From NCBI GenBank assembly GCA_017560625.1, contig JAFZEP010000014.1, positions 1 through 33,652 on the forward strand: DNA of 33,652 bases, given 5' to 3'. The stretch is from Bacteroidales bacterium. Its GTDB lineage: Bacteria > Bacteroidota > Bacteroidia > Bacteroidales > UBA932. Made by a program: the position numbers and the translations under genes. Every line of letters starts with the position of its first letter. Within the stretch, counting starts at the first letter, position 1. The notes below the pieces were generated by a model. The model saw nothing but the letters and a program-made list of their open reading frames with translations, did no database searches and was not told where the DNA came from. This document shows positions 26,066 to 33,652 of the stretch, piece after piece.

Positions 26066-27394
26066 CTATTTTTTTCTCGCTAACCTGAACTCCACTGGAA
26101 TTGTCATGGTGCAGCTCACTTTTTCACCTTTCACCTTGGCAGGCTTCCATTTTGGAGATGCTGCAATGACTCTCACCGCCTCTGCATCAAGCTCTTCCGA
26201 TACGCCTTTGACGACCTTCACGTCTGTGACCTTGCCGTCGTTTGCAATTACGAACTCCACCAGCACTCGGCCCTGTATGCCATCCCGCACTGCTTCAGCA
26301 GGATACTTCAGATAATGGTATACCCACTGTTCGATGAACTTTTTCGGGTCACTGCTTCCAAGGAAGGTAGGCTTCTGGTCGCAGTCGTAATATGGCAACA
26401 GACCTGTGACAGCCTTCTTTCCAGGAACCTTGTCGGGATAGAACAAAGGAGCGTCCTTCTGATTTGCAATCGCAAGAGTGAAGTTGTAGACATACTCCAG
26501 TTCCCTCTCCATCGCATCGTAGTCAAGGATCGACTGTGTGTCCCTTTCAGTGTTGTATTCCTGATATCTTCCAGTCGTGAACAGCACTGAAGGAATCTCC
26601 TTGGCGTAGAATGCTCTGTGATCAGACGGATACGGCTCAGTGGAAACAATTTCAGGCTTGATCGGCAGGAGATCACCCTCAAGTGTTCTGATCAATGAAT
26701 TCAGATCACCGTTGGAAGAAGTATACGCATAGAATCCCTGGTATCCTGTGCCGACCATGTCAAGATTGATCATCGCATCTATATTGGCTGTATCACCGAA
26801 TGAACGGTTCAGAAAATACCACGAACCGGCATATGTCTCTCCTGACGAACCAAAGGCAACAAAAATCACAGAGCGGCGGAAAAGTGCAGAAGTCGTCTGG
26901 ACCTTTTTGGCAAGTTCCATCAGCATTGCCAGTCCTGATGCGTTTCCGTTTGCACCATAAAGGACCTTTTCATACTGCTGACCATCGACAGTCATTGTCT
27001 GCACGCCCATGTTGTCGAGCCTTGCACCAACGATTATATATCTGTCTCTCAGATCTTTGTCATATCCCTGAACGAACCCGACCACATTGCACGAAGTGAG
27101 CGTGTCACCGCTTTCCTGCTTTATGCCGAACTTCTCTCCGCCTGCAGGAGACAAGAGGTCGACGCCATACTCCTTAAGCTGTTTCTCTACGTACTCAGCT
27201 GCCATCTTCTCGCCTTCCGAACCTGCTTTGCGACCTTCATACATCGCAGAAGAAAGTTCACGCACATGACCTTTGACGGCAGACACCGTCTCACTGTCAT
27301 ATATGTCGCCATACGCTCCCTGTCTGAACTGAGCGGAAGCGGAGAAAGCAGCAAGCATTGCTGCTACAGATATGGCAATTCTATATATGTTCAT
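26066..27394 (-). CDS. M28-like pseudo-peptidase fused to a TonB C-terminal domain
   Basis: I start at the ATG at 27394, one base after the SPOR gene stop; a start at 27406 would add four residues. The signal peptide ends SASA-Q. Residues ~33-310 have the M28 zinc aminopeptidase fold, but key positions differ from the canonical family. The first metal His is Arg125 (VGARLDNMG), the bridging Asp is Gly150 (GANGNASG), and the two glutamates of the usual GEE motif are Ser184 and Gly185 ([12 protein letters not shown]). Only Asp212 (NLDMVG) and His259 (SDHRAF) remain. Residues ~362-441 are a TonB_C domain ([18 protein letters not shown], ending PVEFRL). It is probably a non-catalytic periplasmic binding protein. 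The alternative is an unusual enzyme using the Glu of SGET. It lies between a SPOR lipoprotein and leuS. Confidence 0.8.
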   Translation of the reverse strand: MNIYRIAISVAAMLAAFSASAQFRQGAYGDIYDSETVSAVKGHVRELSSAMYEGRKAGSEGEKMAAEYVEKQLKEYGVDLLSPAGGEKFGIKQESGDTLTSCNVVGFVQGYDKDLRDRYIIVGARLDNMGVQTMTVDGQQYEKVLYGANGNASGLAMLMELAKKVQTTSALFRRSVIFVAFGSSGETYAGSWYFLNRSFGDTANIDAMINLDMVGTGYQGFYAYTSSNGDLNSLIRTLEGDLLPIKPEIVSTEPYPSDHRAFYAKEIPSVLFTTGRYQEYNTERDTQSILDYDAMERELEYVYNFTLAIANQKDAPLFYPDKVPGKKAVTGLLPYYDCDQKPTFLGSSDPKKFIEQWVYHYLKYPAEAVRDGIQGRVLVEFVIANDGKVTDVKVVKGVSEELDAEAVRVIAASPKWKPAKVKGEKVSCTMTIPVEFRLARKK

Positions 27395-27395
27395 A

Positions 27396-27947
27396 TTACT
27401 CTTCATTCACAAGTATCCATGCATCCTTCGGACAGAACGACTTGGACTTTACATCATCTATCAATGCCGCAATCTCAGCAATCCTATTGCGAGGGCAGAC
27501 CCCCACTGCCACCATTCCTGTACGGAAACGCACCTTCACAGGATCCATATCCGGATGCTTGGAAACCCTCTCGATAAATTTGTCAGCATTGGCGGCATCC
27601 TTGAAAGAGCCTACAACGATATAATATCTGTGCTGCAGATCTCCTGACGAGAGGCCTTTAAGGCTTGAAAGGTTGTACATCATGCAGCCCTTTTCCTTCA
27701 AAGCTGCAAGAGCATCGAGTGAATCCTTCGCAGCCTGCTCCTCAGCAATGCGTGCCTGCTCCAATGCTGCAGCAATGGAATCAAGTCTTGCCTGCTCACG
27801 TGCCTTCTGCTCCTCCACTCTTGCGATCTCTACCCTCTTCACCTCGATGTCTTCAGATGTCGGACGTCCGGCAACTCTGCGGAAGAAATCACATCCAGAG
27901 AGCATGAGCGCTGCAAGCAGAACGATAAGTATGTATGTCTTTTTCAT
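27396..27947 (-). CDS. SPOR-domain lipoprotein
   Basis: The preferred start is the ATG at 27947. It gives MKKTYILIVLLAALMLSGC, a good SPII leader with lipobox LSGC (Cys19) in a 183-residue protein. A start at 27968 would lie at the predicted transcription start. After the anchor comes a Glu/Ala/Lys-rich coiled-coil (~40-85), then a C-terminal SPOR domain (RYYIVVGSFKDAANADKFIERV, ~105-175). SPOR domains bind denuded peptidoglycan, often at division sites. The protein is thus probably tethered to a membrane and peptidoglycan. It has a good promoter and is the first gene of a run with the M28-like/TonB_C gene. Confidence 0.85.
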   Translation of the reverse strand: MKKTYILIVLLAALMLSGCDFFRRVAGRPTSEDIEVKRVEIARVEEQKAREQARLDSIAAALEQARIAEEQAAKDSLDALAALKEKGCMMYNLSSLKGLSSGDLQHRYYIVVGSFKDAANADKFIERVSKHPDMDPVKVRFRTGMVAVGVCPRNRIAEIAALIDDVKSKSFCPKDAWILVNEE

Positions 27948-27973
27948 ATGAGTCACATTAATGCACATTCGCG

Positions 27974-28004
27974 CAAATTTAACGAATTAATAGTCCGAGA
28001 CAAA
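27974..28004 (-). promoter_or_regulatory. Bacteroidetes-type promoter of the SPOR-M28-leuS-yitT run
   Basis: On the - strand TTTG (28001-28004), a 19-bp spacer and TAAATTTG (27974-27981) match the consensus exactly. Transcription would start near 27967, about 20 nt before the ATG at 27947. Confidence 0.75.
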
Positions 28005-28014
28005 ATAAAAATGA

Positions 28015-28022
28015 TATATTTG
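28015..28022 (+). promoter_or_regulatory. -7 element for the CapA-family gene
   Basis: TATATTTG matches TAnnTTTG, about 22 bp before the TTG start. The -33 box is not clear. It is interleaved with the divergent SPOR promoter, so the two could compete. Confidence 0.55.
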
Positions 28023-28044
28023 CAAGCCTAAAATGTAATTTATT

Positions 28045-29178
28045 TTGCGGAACACCTCGATAACCATATTCCTCCGACTGATCTGCGCATGCATCCTGTC
28101 AGTTCTCGGAGTTACAAACGCACCCGGCCAGACTTTGTCTTTTCCGGAAGCATGGACAACAGAGTGGCTCACACCGAGGCCTCTGTTCCAGCAGGACACC
28201 ATCAGGATCTGCATCATCGGCGACATCATGATGCACGGAAAACAGATCGAGAACACTGCCAGAAGCGGTTCCGAACATGATTTCTCATCTTTTTTCAGCC
28301 TGATAGAGGAAGACATCAAAAGCGCTGACCTTGCCATAGGAAACATGGAATTCACATTGGGAGGCAAGCCATACACCGGCTACCCTAGTTTCTCAGCTCC
28401 GGATGGATTGGAAATCTATCTTGCAGAATGCGGATTCGACGTATTCCTGGCTGCCAACAACCACATATTCGACAAAGGTGCAAAGGGAGCAGAAAGGACA
28501 TTGGAAAAGTACAGAGAGCTTCAACAGACTCATGGAATAATGTTCACAGGCCTCGCAGGGAACGAGGAGGAGCTTGCACAGACAACGCCGCTGATGACAT
28601 TGGTAAACGGAGTGAAGGTCGCCTTCATCAACTACACATACGGCACCAACCAAGGATGCGGAAAAAATTGGCCTAAAACCAATTACATAAGCGACAGACA
28701 GAGGATTGAAGACGGCTTCAGAAAAGCTGAAGAAATGCAGTCGGACTTTGTGGTAGCGCTTCCGCATTGGGGAATAGAATATTCCCTGAACCACAGCAAG
28801 GAGCAGGAAAGGCAGGCGCGTTGGATGATTGAAATGGGAGCCGACGCAATTATAGGTTCGCATCCGCATGTAGTGCAGGACAGAGGCGAAATCGACGGCA
28901 TACCTGTCGCCTACTCACTCGGAAACGCAGTGTCCAACATGAGCGTCACCAACTCACAGCTTGAACTTATGGCGATCTTGAGGATAGTCCGCTACAGCAA
29001 CGGCGACCTTGAAATGATTCATCCGACATATAAATACCTATGGTGCTCTTTACCAGGAGGATACAACGATTCATACACAGTCATTCCGGTGGAGGATTAT
29101 ATTGGAAAACGAGACCTGTGGCATGGAAAATGGGACTATGACAAGATGGTCAACACATACAACCGCATTAGAAAATGA
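28045..29178 (+). CDS. CapA-family (PGA_cap) metallophosphatase-fold protein
   Basis: The frame has no usable ATG near its 5' end. An ATG at 28033 is followed at once by TAA, and the start must be TTG (28045) or the ATT before it. The TTG start gives 377 residues with a plausible signal peptide ending about residue 28. The body has PGA_cap/CapA motifs: IRICIIGDIMMHGKQ, LAIGNMEFTLGG, LAANNHIFDKG, PHWGIEYS, and GADAIIGSHPHVVQ with SLGNAVSN. The family shares the calcineurin-like metallophosphatase fold and includes poly-gamma-glutamate synthesis accessory proteins; no capB/capC homologues are nearby, so a role in polyglutamate synthesis is doubtful. Its stop overlaps the phoH start (ATGA). Confidence 0.85.
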   Translation: MRNTSITIFLRLICACILSVLGVTNAPGQTLSFPEAWTTEWLTPRPLFQQDTIRICIIGDIMMHGKQIENTARSGSEHDFSSFFSLIEEDIKSADLAIGNMEFTLGGKPYTGYPSFSAPDGLEIYLAECGFDVFLAANNHIFDKGAKGAERTLEKYRELQQTHGIMFTGLAGNEEELAQTTPLMTLVNGVKVAFINYTYGTNQGCGKNWPKTNYISDRQRIEDGFRKAEEMQSDFVVALPHWGIEYSLNHSKEQERQARWMIEMGADAIIGSHPHVVQDRGEIDGIPVAYSLGNAVSNMSVTNSQLELMAILRIVRYSNGDLEMIHPTYKYLWCSLPGGYNDSYTVIPVEDYIGKRDLWHGKWDYDKMVNTYNRIRK

Positions 29179-30116
29179 GCAAAGAAACAATAAGGCTAGA
29201 AGCCATTGATCCGATTGAAATATACGGCCCGACAAACAAGAATCTTGAGGCCTTGTGCACATATTTTCCCGAACTGAAAGTAGTTGCCAGAGGCAATGAG
29301 ATCATGCTGGACGGAAAGGAGGAGGACATCCATAAATTCAGATTGAAACTCTCTCTTCTGATTCAGCGCAGACACCACAAGATGAATCTCACTCCTTATG
29401 ATGTAGAGGACCTGTTCGATGGCGAAGCCACACCAGACAGATACAAGATGTGCGGAGATGCCGTAATCGTACACGGCAATGACGGCAAGCCGATAAAGGC
29501 CAGAAACAGGACTCAGGAAGAGATGGTGAAGGCGTACTTCGAAAACGATCTCATCTTCGCGGTAGGACCAGCCGGAACAGGTAAGACATACATCGCCATT
29601 GCGCTGGCTGTCAGAGCTTTGAAGAACAGAGAAATCAAAAGGATCATACTCACACGTCCTGCTGTAGAGGCAGGCGAAAGGCTGGGATTCCTCCCAGGAG
29701 ATCTCAAGGACAAGCTTGATCCGTATCTGCAGCCACTCTACGACGCACTCGGCGATATGATCCCAGCCAAGAGACTTCAGGAGTTCATGACAGAAGGCAC
29801 GATCCAGATCGCTCCGCTCGCCTACATGAGAGGCCGTACTCTTGACAGGGCATGCGTGATTCTCGATGAAGCGCAGAACACCAACCTCGGCCAGCTGAAG
29901 ATGTTCCTCACCCGTATGGGATGCGATGCAAAGTTCATCGTCACAGGAGATGCCAGTCAGATCGACCTTCCTAACAAAAAGGACTCAGGCCTTCTGCGAG
30001 GAATAGAACTGACAAGACACATAAAGGGCATCAAGACAATCACCTTCAGAAATGAAGACATCGTCCGACACCCTCTTGTCGCAAAAATCGTCAAAGCGTT
30101 TGACAGTGAAAACTAA
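29175..30116 (+). CDS. phoH: PhoH-family ATPase (YbeZ-like)
   Basis: The 313-residue protein has a KH-like N-terminal region (~1-110), then a P-loop ATPase domain: Walker A GPAGTGKT (131-138), ILTRPAVEAGERLGFLPGD, Walker B ACVILDEAQN (226-234), and the SF1-helicase-like VTGDASQIDLP. YbeZ-type PhoH proteins are linked to ribosome and RNA metabolism, usually with YbeY; ybeY is not in this window. The ATG overlaps the CapA-family stop codon by 4 bp, so the two are coupled. The last six codons and the stop form the left arm of the 30098-30165 terminator. Confidence 0.93.
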   Translation: MSKETIRLEAIDPIEIYGPTNKNLEALCTYFPELKVVARGNEIMLDGKEEDIHKFRLKLSLLIQRRHHKMNLTPYDVEDLFDGEATPDRYKMCGDAVIVHGNDGKPIKARNRTQEEMVKAYFENDLIFAVGPAGTGKTYIAIALAVRALKNREIKRIILTRPAVEAGERLGFLPGDLKDKLDPYLQPLYDALGDMIPAKRLQEFMTEGTIQIAPLAYMRGRTLDRACVILDEAQNTNLGQLKMFLTRMGCDAKFIVTGDASQIDLPNKKDSGLLRGIELTRHIKGIKTITFRNEDIVRHPLVAKIVKAFDSEN

Positions 30117-30165
30117 AAAAAGTCGAAGAGAAATCTTCGACTTTTTTTAGTTTTCACTGTCAAAC
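30098..30165. terminator. Perfect 32-bp bidirectional terminator overlapping the phoH stop
   Basis: Arms 30098-30129 and 30134-30165 pair without a mismatch around a GAAA loop. The arms include A7/T7 tracts next to the inner GTCGAAGA stem, so either strand makes a hairpin with a U-tract. The end of phoH lies in the left arm and the TPR gene stop is 1 bp beyond the right arm. Confidence 0.9.
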
Positions 30166-30166
30166 A

Positions 30167-31519
30167 TTACTGAGCCTGGCCAGTCTTTACAACCTCGTTG
30201 TACTTCTTGTAACCCTCTTCCCACTCTGGACCTTCGCTTGAGAAACGATAGTAGATGTTCTTAAGGAAGTCAGCGATGTTCACCTTGAGAGAGTTGTCCT
30301 TAGTCGTGTTGTAAGCTGCCTCGAATGGCTCGAGAGCGTTCTTGAGGTACTGAGCGAACTCCTTGTTGAGCTCCTCCCATGCCTCCCAAGAGAGAGCTGG
30401 ATCTGAAGCCTTCTCCTGAAGCTCAAGAGCGATGTTGTAGTACATGATACCCTTACCGATGTAACCATACTCATACTCTGGGTTGATGACTGCACAAGCA
30501 TCGTAAGCAGCTGCAGCAAGAGCCTCATACTCCTTAGCCTTTGCCATATCAGCCTTTCTGAGCTCTACATAGATGTTACCCTCAACGTATGGAAGTGAAG
30601 CGTTGTTTGGCTCGTTCTGCTTAGCAAGAGCGATAAGCTCGAAGAGTCTGTCTGGGTTCTCGTTGCGAGTGAGGTAGTAGTTGATAAGACCGATGAGGAT
30701 GCTCTGGCTCTGTGGGAACTTTGTAAAGCCCTCCTCGAGGATCTTCACGCTAGCCTCTGCGTCACCGAGGTTTGTGTATACGTCAGCGAGCTTTGCGAAC
30801 ACCTCACCATCATCATAGTAGTAGTTGTTTGCAAGGCACTCCTCGAAGTACTTCTTGGCTCTCTCATAGTCCTTACCCATCCAAGCAGTGAAACCTGCGT
30901 TGTAGAGAGAGTTCTCGTCGAGCTGTGAAAGCGGAGCTGCGTTCATTGCCTCAGCTGCCTTTGCGAAGTACTCGCTAGCCTTAGCGAGGTCACCGAAGTG
31001 GTAAGCATTGTATGCCTCAGTCACAAACTTTCTGTTGATGTCATTGAGAGCTGCGCTGATGTCCTTAGCCTTAGACTGCTTTTCATCGAGCTCATATGCT
31101 TTCTTGTAAGCCTCGAATGCCTTTGTGAGAGCGTCCTCGACTACAGGCTTTGTAACGATGATCATCTGAAGGACACCGTCCTGGCTGTAGTAGAACTCCT
31201 TGTTTGAGTAGATCTCCTTGATGTATGGTGTGCCGTTGAGCTCAACCTGCTGCTCGCCCTGAGGCTTGTCAGCACCCATAAGAAGAGTAAGCTCCTGTCT
31301 TGCAGCACCTACCCATGCGCTTCCGGCTGGAGCATTGTAAGCATCCATGTAAGCCTTTCCAAGAGTAATCCAAGTTGCAACCTTTGTTGCCTTCTTTGCA
31401 TCGTTTGCCGCTGTCTCTGCCTTTGCAACTGCCTTACCGGCTGCATCTGGAGACTTTACCTGTGCAACAGCTACCTGAACTGCTGCAAGCATTGCCAACG
31501 CGATCAAAATTCTTTTCAT
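30167..31519 (-). CDS. Secreted tetratricopeptide-repeat protein
   Basis: The 450-residue protein has a signal peptide ending AVA-Q (residue 19) followed by an Ala/Lys-rich helical stretch. TPR-like helical pairs occur across most of the chain (AYNAYHFGDLAKASEYFAKA, LYNAGFTAWMGKDYERAKKY, VFAKLADVYTNLGDAEASVK). Tyr and Ala are abundant and the sequence is fully helical in appearance. It probably acts as a periplasmic protein-protein scaffold. Codons are highly biased (CTC, AAG, GCT/GCA), implying high expression. It follows gyrA by 21 bp on the same strand and ends at the perfect palindromic terminator. Function is unknown. Confidence 0.85.
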   Translation of the reverse strand: MKRILIALAMLAAVQVAVAQVKSPDAAGKAVAKAETAANDAKKATKVATWITLGKAYMDAYNAPAGSAWVGAARQELTLLMGADKPQGEQQVELNGTPYIKEIYSNKEFYYSQDGVLQMIIVTKPVVEDALTKAFEAYKKAYELDEKQSKAKDISAALNDINRKFVTEAYNAYHFGDLAKASEYFAKAAEAMNAAPLSQLDENSLYNAGFTAWMGKDYERAKKYFEECLANNYYYDDGEVFAKLADVYTNLGDAEASVKILEEGFTKFPQSQSILIGLINYYLTRNENPDRLFELIALAKQNEPNNASLPYVEGNIYVELRKADMAKAKEYEALAAAAYDACAVINPEYEYGYIGKGIMYYNIALELQEKASDPALSWEAWEELNKEFAQYLKNALEPFEAAYNTTKDNSLKVNIADFLKNIYYRFSSEGPEWEEGYKKYNEVVKTGQAQ

Positions 31520-31540
31520 AATGTGTTTGGTATTAAGTTA

Positions 31541-33652
31541 TTATTTATTTGTCTGTTCTGGAGCGGGAGTCTCCTGTGCACCTTCTGCAGGCTGCTCAGG
31601 CGTATCCTCCTCTGATTTGTTTACAACAGAAACTGCCGCGATTGAATCACCCTCCTTGATGTTGATCAGACGCACACCCTGTGTCGCACGGCCTGCCACC
31701 TTGATGCCTGATACAGCCATTCTGATGGTAAGTCCTGAACGGTTGATGATCATGAGATCGTTCTCGTCTGTCACGTTCTTGATTGCGACAAGGTCACCTG
31801 TCTTATCAGTGATCTGGAGCGTCTTCACACCCTTTCCGCCTCTGCTTGTCTTGCGGTACTCCTCGAAGTCTGTACGCTTGCCGTAGCCGTTCTCGCTGAC
31901 TACAAGGATTGTGTGAGCTGAAGCATCCTCAGCTGTAGGATCGTATGTAATCATACCTACAACCTCGTCATCCTCATCAATATTTATGCCGCGTACTCCT
32001 GACGCTGTTCTACCCAATGCTCGTGCATCTGCCTCGTCGAAGCGGCAGCAGCGACCCTTGCGGCCTGCAAGAAGGATTTCGCTGTGACCGTTTGTCATCA
32101 CTGCCTCGAGAAGTTCGTCTCCGTCGCGGACTGTGATCGCGATCACACCGTTTGTACGTGGACGTGAGTAAGCCTCGAGCGAAGTCTTCTTGATGATACC
32201 CTTCTTTGTTCCGAGTACGATGTAGTTTCCGTTTACATATTCCTCATCCTTGAGGTTCTTGACATTGATGTATGCCTTGATCTTGTCATCCGGCTCGATG
32301 TTGATCACATTCTGGATAGCACGGCCCTTGGATGCACGTGAACCCTCTGGGATCTCGTAAACCTTCAGCCAGTAGCACTTACCGTTCTGAGTGAAGAGAA
32401 GCATTGTGCTGTGCATGTTGGCAACATAGATGTGCTCGATGAAGTCCTCATCACGTGTAGCACTTCCCTTCATGCCCACGCCACCTCTGTTCTGGAGACG
32501 GTATTCTGTAAGCGATGTTCTCTTTATGTATCCGAGGTGAGAGATAGTGATCACAACATCCTCGTCAGCATAGAAGTCCTCTGGATTGAATTCCTCTGCA
32601 GAAAGAGCGATCTCTGTTCTTCTTGCATCTCCGTACTTCTCCTTCATCTCGAGAGTCTCGTCCTTGATGATGCCGAACTGCATGCTCTCGTTTGCGAGAA
32701 CATCCTGGCAGTACTGGATGAACTTCATGAGCTCGTCGTACTCGCTCTGGAGCTTCTCTCTTTCGAGTCCGGTGAGCTGACGGAGTCGCATCTCCACGAT
32801 GGCAGTCGCCTGAACCTCAGTGAATGCAAATGTCTCCATGAGCTGAGTCTTAGCCTCATCCACGCTCTTCGAAGCACGGATGATCTTGATGATCTCATCG
32901 ATCACATCAAGCGCCTTGAGGAGACCTTCGAGGATATGTGCTCTCTTCTGAGCCTTGTCGAGGTCGAACCTTGTTCTTCTGAGGATGACCTCGTGACGAT
33001 GTCTTACGAAGTATTTGATGAGCTGCTTGAGGTTGAGCGTACGAGGACGTCCGTTTACAAGCGCCACATTGTTTACCGAGAAGCTCGACTGAAGAGGTGT
33101 GTACTTGAAGAGAGTGTTGAGAACCACGTTTGCATTCGCATCCTTCTTGAGACGGATGACGATGCGCACACCCTTCATAGTAGTCTCATCGTTGATGTAT
33201 GAAATACCCTCAATACGCTTGCTTTCAACAAGCTCTGCAATCTTCTCGATCATCTCGCGCTTGTTGACCATGTATGGGATCTCTGTCACCACGATGGTCT
33301 CACGGCCTGAATCGCTCACCTCGATCTCTGTCTTCGAACGGATGACGATACGTCCGCGGCCTGTCTCGAATGCATCCTTGATGCCCTGGCGTCCCTGGAT
33401 GATACCTCCTGTCGGGAAATCCGGACCCTTCACGTAGTGCATGAGCTCCTCCACTGTGATCTCAGGATTGTCGATGTATGCGCAGATGGCGTCGCAGCAC
33501 TCAGTAAGGTTGTGCGGAGCCATGTTTGTCGCCATACCGACTGCGATACCTGACGAACCGTTGAGAAGGAGAAGAGGAATCTTTGTAGGGAGAACTGTAG
33601 GCTCAGTGAGAGAGTCGTCGAAGTTGTTCTGGAAATCCACTGTATCCTTATC
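31541..33652 (-). CDS. gyrA: DNA gyrase subunit A (5'-partial)
   Basis: The window edge cuts the gene; the frame stays open to 33652 (DKDTVDFQNNFDDSLTEP...). About 150 N-terminal residues are missing, including the catalytic Tyr and the quinolone-resistance region. What remains covers part of the breakage-reunion domain (TKIPLLLLNGSSGIAVGMAT, KREMIEKIAELVESKRIEGI), the coiled-coil gate, and the C-terminal beta-pinwheel that wraps DNA. A GyrA-box-like SRGGKGVKTL is present, which distinguishes GyrA from ParC. The protein ends in an acidic, Pro/Glu-rich tail (ESEEDTPEQPAEG-type). Gyrase introduces negative supercoils using ATP with GyrB. The TPR gene follows by 21 bp. Confidence 0.96.
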   Translation of the reverse strand, partial: DKDTVDFQNNFDDSLTEPTVLPTKIPLLLLNGSSGIAVGMATNMAPHNLTECCDAICAYIDNPEITVEELMHYVKGPDFPTGGIIQGRQGIKDAFETGRGRIVIRSKTEIEVSDSGRETIVVTEIPYMVNKREMIEKIAELVESKRIEGISYINDETTMKGVRIVIRLKKDANANVVLNTLFKYTPLQSSFSVNNVALVNGRPRTLNLKQLIKYFVRHRHEVILRRTRFDLDKAQKRAHILEGLLKALDVIDEIIKIIRASKSVDEAKTQLMETFAFTEVQATAIVEMRLRQLTGLEREKLQSEYDELMKFIQYCQDVLANESMQFGIIKDETLEMKEKYGDARRTEIALSAEEFNPEDFYADEDVVITISHLGYIKRTSLTEYRLQNRGGVGMKGSATRDEDFIEHIYVANMHSTMLLFTQNGKCYWLKVYEIPEGSRASKGRAIQNVINIEPDDKIKAYINVKNLKDEEYVNGNYIVLGTKKGIIKKTSLEAYSRPRTNGVIAITVRDGDELLEAVMTNGHSEILLAGRKGRCCRFDEADARALGRTASGVRGINIDEDDEVVGMITYDPTAEDASAHTILVVSENGYGKRTDFEEYRKTSRGGKGVKTLQITDKTGDLVAIKNVTDENDLMIINRSGLTIRMAVSGIKVAGRATQGVRLINIKEGDSIAAVSVVNKSEEDTPEQPAEGAQETPAPEQTNK

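Noticed and set aside
32411..33202. Open frame of 263 codons on the + strand inside gyrA
   Set aside because: It is antisense to well-conserved GyrA sequence and its Leu/Ser/Cys-rich product has no recognisable domain. It results from the codon bias of gyrA.

Overview
The window looks like a chromosomal segment of a gut- or rumen-type member of the Bacteroidales. The signs are the housekeeping gene families (long Bacteroidetes-type LeuRS, ABC-F EttA, a tiny AURKAIP1/COX24-like basic protein next to HU and RNase G), SPII lipoproteins and secreted hydrolases, absence of clear Shine-Dalgarno sequences, and several promoters fitting the Bacteroidetes consensus TTTG-N19-21-TAnnTTTG. It holds about 23 genes. 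gyrA is cut by the right edge and the first esterase by the left edge. I saw no tRNA, rRNA, IS element, prophage or CRISPR array.

Region 1 (1-10131) is a carbohydrate-degradation locus without SusC/SusD. On the + strand lie a partial esterase with an N-terminal E-set/CBM48 domain, a secreted ChbG/YdjC-type deacetylase and a membrane acyltransferase. Next come two divergent GH3 lipoproteins, bracketed by two hairpin terminators with the same 16-bp stem. A convergent - strand pair follows: an E-set esterase, paralogous to the first, and a cinnamoyl-esterase-like alpha/beta hydrolase. Together they suggest debranching and final hydrolysis of an acylated plant glycan; the exact substrate is inference.

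Region 2 (10132-13672) is rich in intergenic structure. It has REP-like GC palindromes, a possible small gene of 55 codons with its own promoter, leader hairpin and terminator, the overlapping coaD and double-thioredoxin genes, a 45-bp direct duplication of the coaD leader, three 51-bp-period hairpins after ung, and a 30-bp tandem repeat between ung and lon.

Region 3 (13673-21389) is housekeeping: lon divergent from HU, the mini basic ribosome-associated protein, RNase G, convergent EttA, and a membrane-anchored AraC-type regulator.

Region 4 (21390-28044, - strand) may be one long operon: SPOR lipoprotein, an M28-like peptidase that has lost most of its metal ligands and is fused to a TonB C-terminal domain, leuS, and two tandem YitT-family membrane proteins. 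Divergent from it are a CapA-family protein (non-ATG start) and phoH, overlapping by 4 bp. A perfect 32-bp bidirectional terminator, overlapping the phoH stop codon, separates these from a secreted TPR protein and gyrA.

The least expected items are the M28 pseudo-peptidase/TonB_C fusion beside a SPOR lipoprotein, the mini transcription unit at 10261-10565, and the repeat clusters around coaD/ung.
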